From positions 1 to 15,899 of the forward strand of contig JAAZGG010000062.1 of the NCBI GenBank assembly GCA_012511355.1: a stretch of 15,899 bases of DNA, written 5' to 3'. The notes under the pieces were generated by a model. That model ran no database searches, was not told the DNA's origin, and worked only from the letters and a program-made list of their open reading frames with translations. Position numbers and translations under genes: made by a program. The first letter of the stretch is position 1, and each line of letters starts with the position of its first letter. Origin of the DNA: a bacterium. Lineage in GTDB: Bacteria > Bacillota_I > Bacilli_A > RFN20 > UBA1709. Positions 13,548-15,899 of the stretch are shown piece by piece.

Positions 13548-15532
13548 TGAGAATCGCCTTAGTAGGAAATCAGAATAGTGGGAAGACTTCTTTATTCAAT
13601 GCTTTAACAGGCGCCCACCAAAAGGTTGGCAACTGGCCAGGTGTTACTATTGAACGCAAAGAAGGACGCATTAAGGGAAGTAAACATACCCTAATCGACT
13701 TGCCGGGTATTTATTCTTTGAGTCCTTATAGTCCTGAAGAAGAAGTTTCTCGTCAATATGCGGTAGAGGAAAAACCAGATATCATTATTAATATTATTGA
13801 TGTGACTTCACTTGAAAGAAGTTTATATCTGACAACGCAGTTATTAGAACTTGACTGTAAAGTTATCATCGCGCTTAATATGTCGGATTTATTAGATAAA
13901 AAAGGCATTAAAATTGATAGTAAAGCTTTAGAAGAAGCCTTGCATACAACGGTAGTGGAAGTTTCCGCCCTTAAGGGAACAGGTATTGATAAATTAATTA
14001 AGATTATTAATGAAAATCAGGTTTTAGATAATGTTCATCTACCAATATATGCGACGGATATTGAAAAAAGTATTAAGAAGATTGAAGCTGAATTAGAGGG
14101 TAGTCACCAGCGTTTTGTGGCTGTTAAATTGTTAGAACGCGATCCTAGATATCAAAAAAGCGCGACAGATTTAGATCAGCAATTAATCAAAGAAATAGAA
14201 GAAAAATATGGTCTTGATACTGAAGAGATCATTGCTAATCAACGTTATGATTTTATTACTGAATTAAGGAAAAAAGTTTGCACTTTTGGGCCACGTAAAG
14301 TAACGATAACCGATCGCTTAGATAAGGTTTTCTTAAATAAGTTTGCCGCCTTGCCTATTTTTGCGGCTATTATGTTCCTCATTTACTTCCTTGCAGTGGG
14401 AGTAGTGGGCAGTGCGACGGTTGGCTGGATTGAAGAATTAATGGAGGGTCTTAGCGAGTGGGTTTCTGGGGCTTTAGAAAATGGTGGAGCTTCAGAGTGG
14501 TCGATAAGTCTTGTTGTTGATGGTGTCATTGCCGGTGTGGGGGCGATATTAAGCTTCGTCCCTCAGTTAATTATTCTCTTCCTTTGTATTTGTTTGCTAG
14601 AAACAACAGGCTATATGTCAAGAATCACTTTCTTCTTAGATCGTCTGTTTAGAAAAATTGGTCTAAGTGGTAAAGCTTTGATTCCCTTTATCGTCGGAAC
14701 TGGTTGTTCGGTGCCTGGTGTTATGGCGGCTAGGGCTATTGAGAATGCTGAAGAAAAGAAGATGACAGTTATTTTAACGCCTTTTATTCCCTGTAGTGCG
14801 AAGTTACCGATTATTGCCCTTTTTGCAGGTCACTTCTTTGGTCCTAATTCGGGCATTGTCAGTGCTTCTCTATACTTCTTTGCTGTTATCGTTATTATCC
14901 TTCTAGCTTACCTTTTAAGAAAGTTTGTCTTTAAGGGTGAAAACTCTTCTTATATCAGTGAATTACCAGAATATAAATTACCAAACTTTAAATATTTATT
15001 CCGTGATGTTTCTGAAAAAACCTTAGCCTTTATTAAAAGAGCTGGAACCATCATCTTACTTTGTTCCATTGTTATTTGGGTCTTACTATCCTTTAACTGG
15101 AAGTTTGAGTATGGGGTGGAAGTGGCTGATTCAATTTTGGCCAGTATTGGTAATGCCTTAGCTTGGCTCTTTTATCCTATGATCGGACACTGGTCTTGGG
15201 AAGCTACTGTCTCAGCGGTGCAGGGGCTAGTTGCTAAAGAACAGGTGGTTTCTTCTATGGCGATTATTGCCGGTTTAAGCGAAGATGTAACTGAGGGGCA
15301 TTTAATTTTGGCCGAAGGTGGAGCCTTTGGTTACTTTAACTCTGTTAGTGCCTACGCCTTTATGGTCTTTAATCTTTTCTCCGCTCCTTGTTTTGGTGCC
15401 CTCGGTGCCATGAAAAGAGAATTAGGTGGGACCAAAGCCATGTTAAAAGCGGCCTTTTTCCAAACGGGTATCGCTTGGGTTTTAGCCATCTTAGTTTTCT
15501 TAGTTGGTAGTTTACTAACAGGAGGCTTTTAA
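13547..15532 (+). CDS. feoB: Ferrous iron transporter FeoB
   Basis: Fe(II) importer of the cytoplasmic membrane with a cytosolic G-protein domain. 661 residues, at the short end of the family. G domain: G1 GNQNSGKTS (7-15), G2 region GNWPGVTIE, G3 DLPG (51-54), G4 NMSD (111-114), G5 SALKG (140-144). A helical spacer follows to about residue 260. The membrane part has two Gate motifs with the conserved cysteines C387 (GTGCSVPGVMAARAI) and C416 (FIPCSAKLPI). The C-terminal membrane segments are complete, with VAKEQVVSSM (about 565-574) typical of FeoB. No fused FeoA or FeoC domain is present. ATG overlaps the feoA stop (TAATG). The next gene's ATG follows its TAA with no gap. No key residue is missing. 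A gene for a metal-responsive repressor is not seen. Confidence 0.97.
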   Translation: MRIALVGNQNSGKTSLFNALTGAHQKVGNWPGVTIERKEGRIKGSKHTLIDLPGIYSLSPYSPEEEVSRQYAVEEKPDIIINIIDVTSLERSLYLTTQLLELDCKVIIALNMSDLLDKKGIKIDSKALEEALHTTVVEVSALKGTGIDKLIKIINENQVLDNVHLPIYATDIEKSIKKIEAELEGSHQRFVAVKLLERDPRYQKSATDLDQQLIKEIEEKYGLDTEEIIANQRYDFITELRKKVCTFGPRKVTITDRLDKVFLNKFAALPIFAAIMFLIYFLAVGVVGSATVGWIEELMEGLSEWVSGALENGGASEWSISLVVDGVIAGVGAILSFVPQLIILFLCICLLETTGYMSRITFFLDRLFRKIGLSGKALIPFIVGTGCSVPGVMAARAIENAEEKKMTVILTPFIPCSAKLPIIALFAGHFFGPNSGIVSASLYFFAVIVIILLAYLLRKFVFKGENSSYISELPEYKLPNFKYLFRDVSEKTLAFIKRAGTIILLCSIVIWVLLSFNWKFEYGVEVADSILASIGNALAWLFYPMIGHWSWEATVSAVQGLVAKEQVVSSMAIIAGLSEDVTEGHLILAEGGAFGYFNSVSAYAFMVFNLFSAPCFGALGAMKRELGGTKAMLKAAFFQTGIAWVLAILVFLVGSLLTGGF

Positions 15533-15688
15533 ATGAGTGCCTTAGATATTATTATCCTAATAGCCGTCATTGTTGTGGTGGGCTTAATCGTCTTTTTTGC
15601 CTTGTTTAAGAATCGAAAGAATCCTTGTCGCTTCTGTCCTTATGCTCAAAGTTGTAACAAGGATAAAAGAGAGTCATGTTATAGATAA
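15533..15688 (+). CDS. FeoB-associated Cys-rich membrane protein
   Basis: 51-residue protein, too short for usual gene-finding cut-offs. One transmembrane helix at about residues 5-25 (DIIILIAVIVVVGLIVFFALF) is followed by a basic stretch and a Cys-rich tail with four cysteines: C32, C35 (PCRFCPYAQ), C41 and C49. This layout is the hallmark of the FeoB-associated Cys-rich membrane protein family found after feoB in Bacillota. ATG 15533 follows the feoB TAA directly; GGAGG (15521-15525) inside the end of feoB is its ribosome binding site, 7 bases away. The four cysteines may bind iron or pass it on after import; this is inference. A terminator follows 7 bases after its stop, so it ends the feo operon. 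Confidence 0.88.
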   Translation: MSALDIIILIAVIVVVGLIVFFALFKNRKNPCRFCPYAQSCNKDKRESCYR

Positions 15689-15694
15689 AATTAT

Positions 15695-15727
15695 TAAAGA
15701 CATTCCCAAGCGGATGTCTTTATTTTT
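15695..15727 (+). terminator. Rho-independent terminator of the feo operon
   Basis: Stem TAAAGACAT (15695-15703) pairs with ATGTCTTTA (15714-15722) around a 10-base loop, followed by a run of five T. Confidence 0.88.
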
Positions 15728-15774
15728 CTTATAAAAAAGTATAAAATATGAAAGCATGAAAGGGATGATCAATA

Positions 15775-15899
15775 GTGATAGATGCCTTATTAGAGGCTTT
15801 GATGGATAGTTTAAAGGTTTTAGCTTTAGCCTTTGTAATGTTTATCCTTTTATCCTTCATTGAAAATGCTTTAGTCCAATATCTCAAGAAATCAAAAAA
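15775..15899 (+). CDS. N-terminus of a membrane protein, possibly a metal transporter (cut by the window end)
   Basis: The frame opens at GTG 15775 and runs off the right edge, giving 41 codons. AAAGGGA (15759-15765) lies 9 bases upstream. The visible part begins VIDALLEALMDSLKVLALAF, then a hydrophobic helix VMFILLSFIENALVQYLKKSK. The pattern of an acidic leader, a helix and an E at its end (SFIEN) resembles the N-terminus of predicted ten-helix manganese transporters, which usually have a segment of the type LMEYIEH here. With 41 residues this is only a weak match; it follows the feo terminator and so is a separate unit. TATAAA at 15740-15745 may be its -10 box, with no clear -35. Confidence 0.5.
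   Translation, partial: MIDALLEALMDSLKVLALAFVMFILLSFIENALVQYLKKSK

Noticed and set aside
1..15899. CRISPR arrays, insertion sequences, tRNA or rRNA genes, prophage
   Set aside because: I saw no regularly spaced repeats, transposase-like proteins, or tRNA cloverleaf or rRNA sequence; the xerC gene is the housekeeping recombinase by context.

Overview
The window is AT-rich bacterial DNA with every gene on the + strand, short intergenic gaps, AAGGAGG-type ribosome binding sites, sigma-A-like promoters and a CIRCE heat-shock operator. The first third keeps the gene order known from Bacillota (rbgA, rnhB, dprA, topA, trmFO, xerC). I infer a low-GC member of Bacillota, probably a poorly sampled lineage within or near Bacilli; the sequence does not allow a finer call. 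TAA, TAG and TGA all end recognisable full-length genes and Trp is TGG, so the standard bacterial code (table 11) applies, not the mycoplasma code.

Layout. (1) 1-6673: housekeeping block. rbgA (left end cut off) overlaps rnhB, then come dprA, topA with its own promoter and terminator, and trmFO overlapping xerC. In Bacillus subtilis this block continues with clpQ(hslV)-clpY(hslU)-codY; here it stops after xerC. (2) 6674-7957: two single-gene units, an unrecognised lipoprotein and an Hsp20 small heat-shock protein under two CIRCE (HrcA) operators. (3) 7988-11387: a probable operon of a duplicated DUF1538 membrane protein, two consecutive PII-like proteins, and a Rossmann-fold methyltransferase-like protein. 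(4) 11384-13157: an Fe-S scaffold (NifU/IscU-like) protein and a GGGtGRT-family protein behind a clear promoter. (5) 13187-15727: feoA, feoB and a small Cys-rich FeoB-associated membrane protein behind a promoter with a perfect 18-bp palindrome, ending in a terminator. (6) 15775 to the right edge: start of another membrane protein, possibly a metal transporter.

The right half therefore reads as an iron and metal module: Fe-S scaffold plus partner, ferrous iron uptake, and perhaps another metal transporter.

The most notable observation is that two conserved genes, topA and the GGGtGRT gene, each carry exactly one in-frame stop codon (TAA and TAG), with homologous sequence continuing in the same frame on both sides. 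Because TAA and TAG also end normal genes here, code reassignment is unlikely. Point mutation, sequencing or assembly error, or readthrough remain possible. Other points of interest are the dual CIRCE, the feo palindrome, a strongly Arg-rich N-terminal extension on FeoA, and the DUF1538/PII/PII/methyltransferase cluster.
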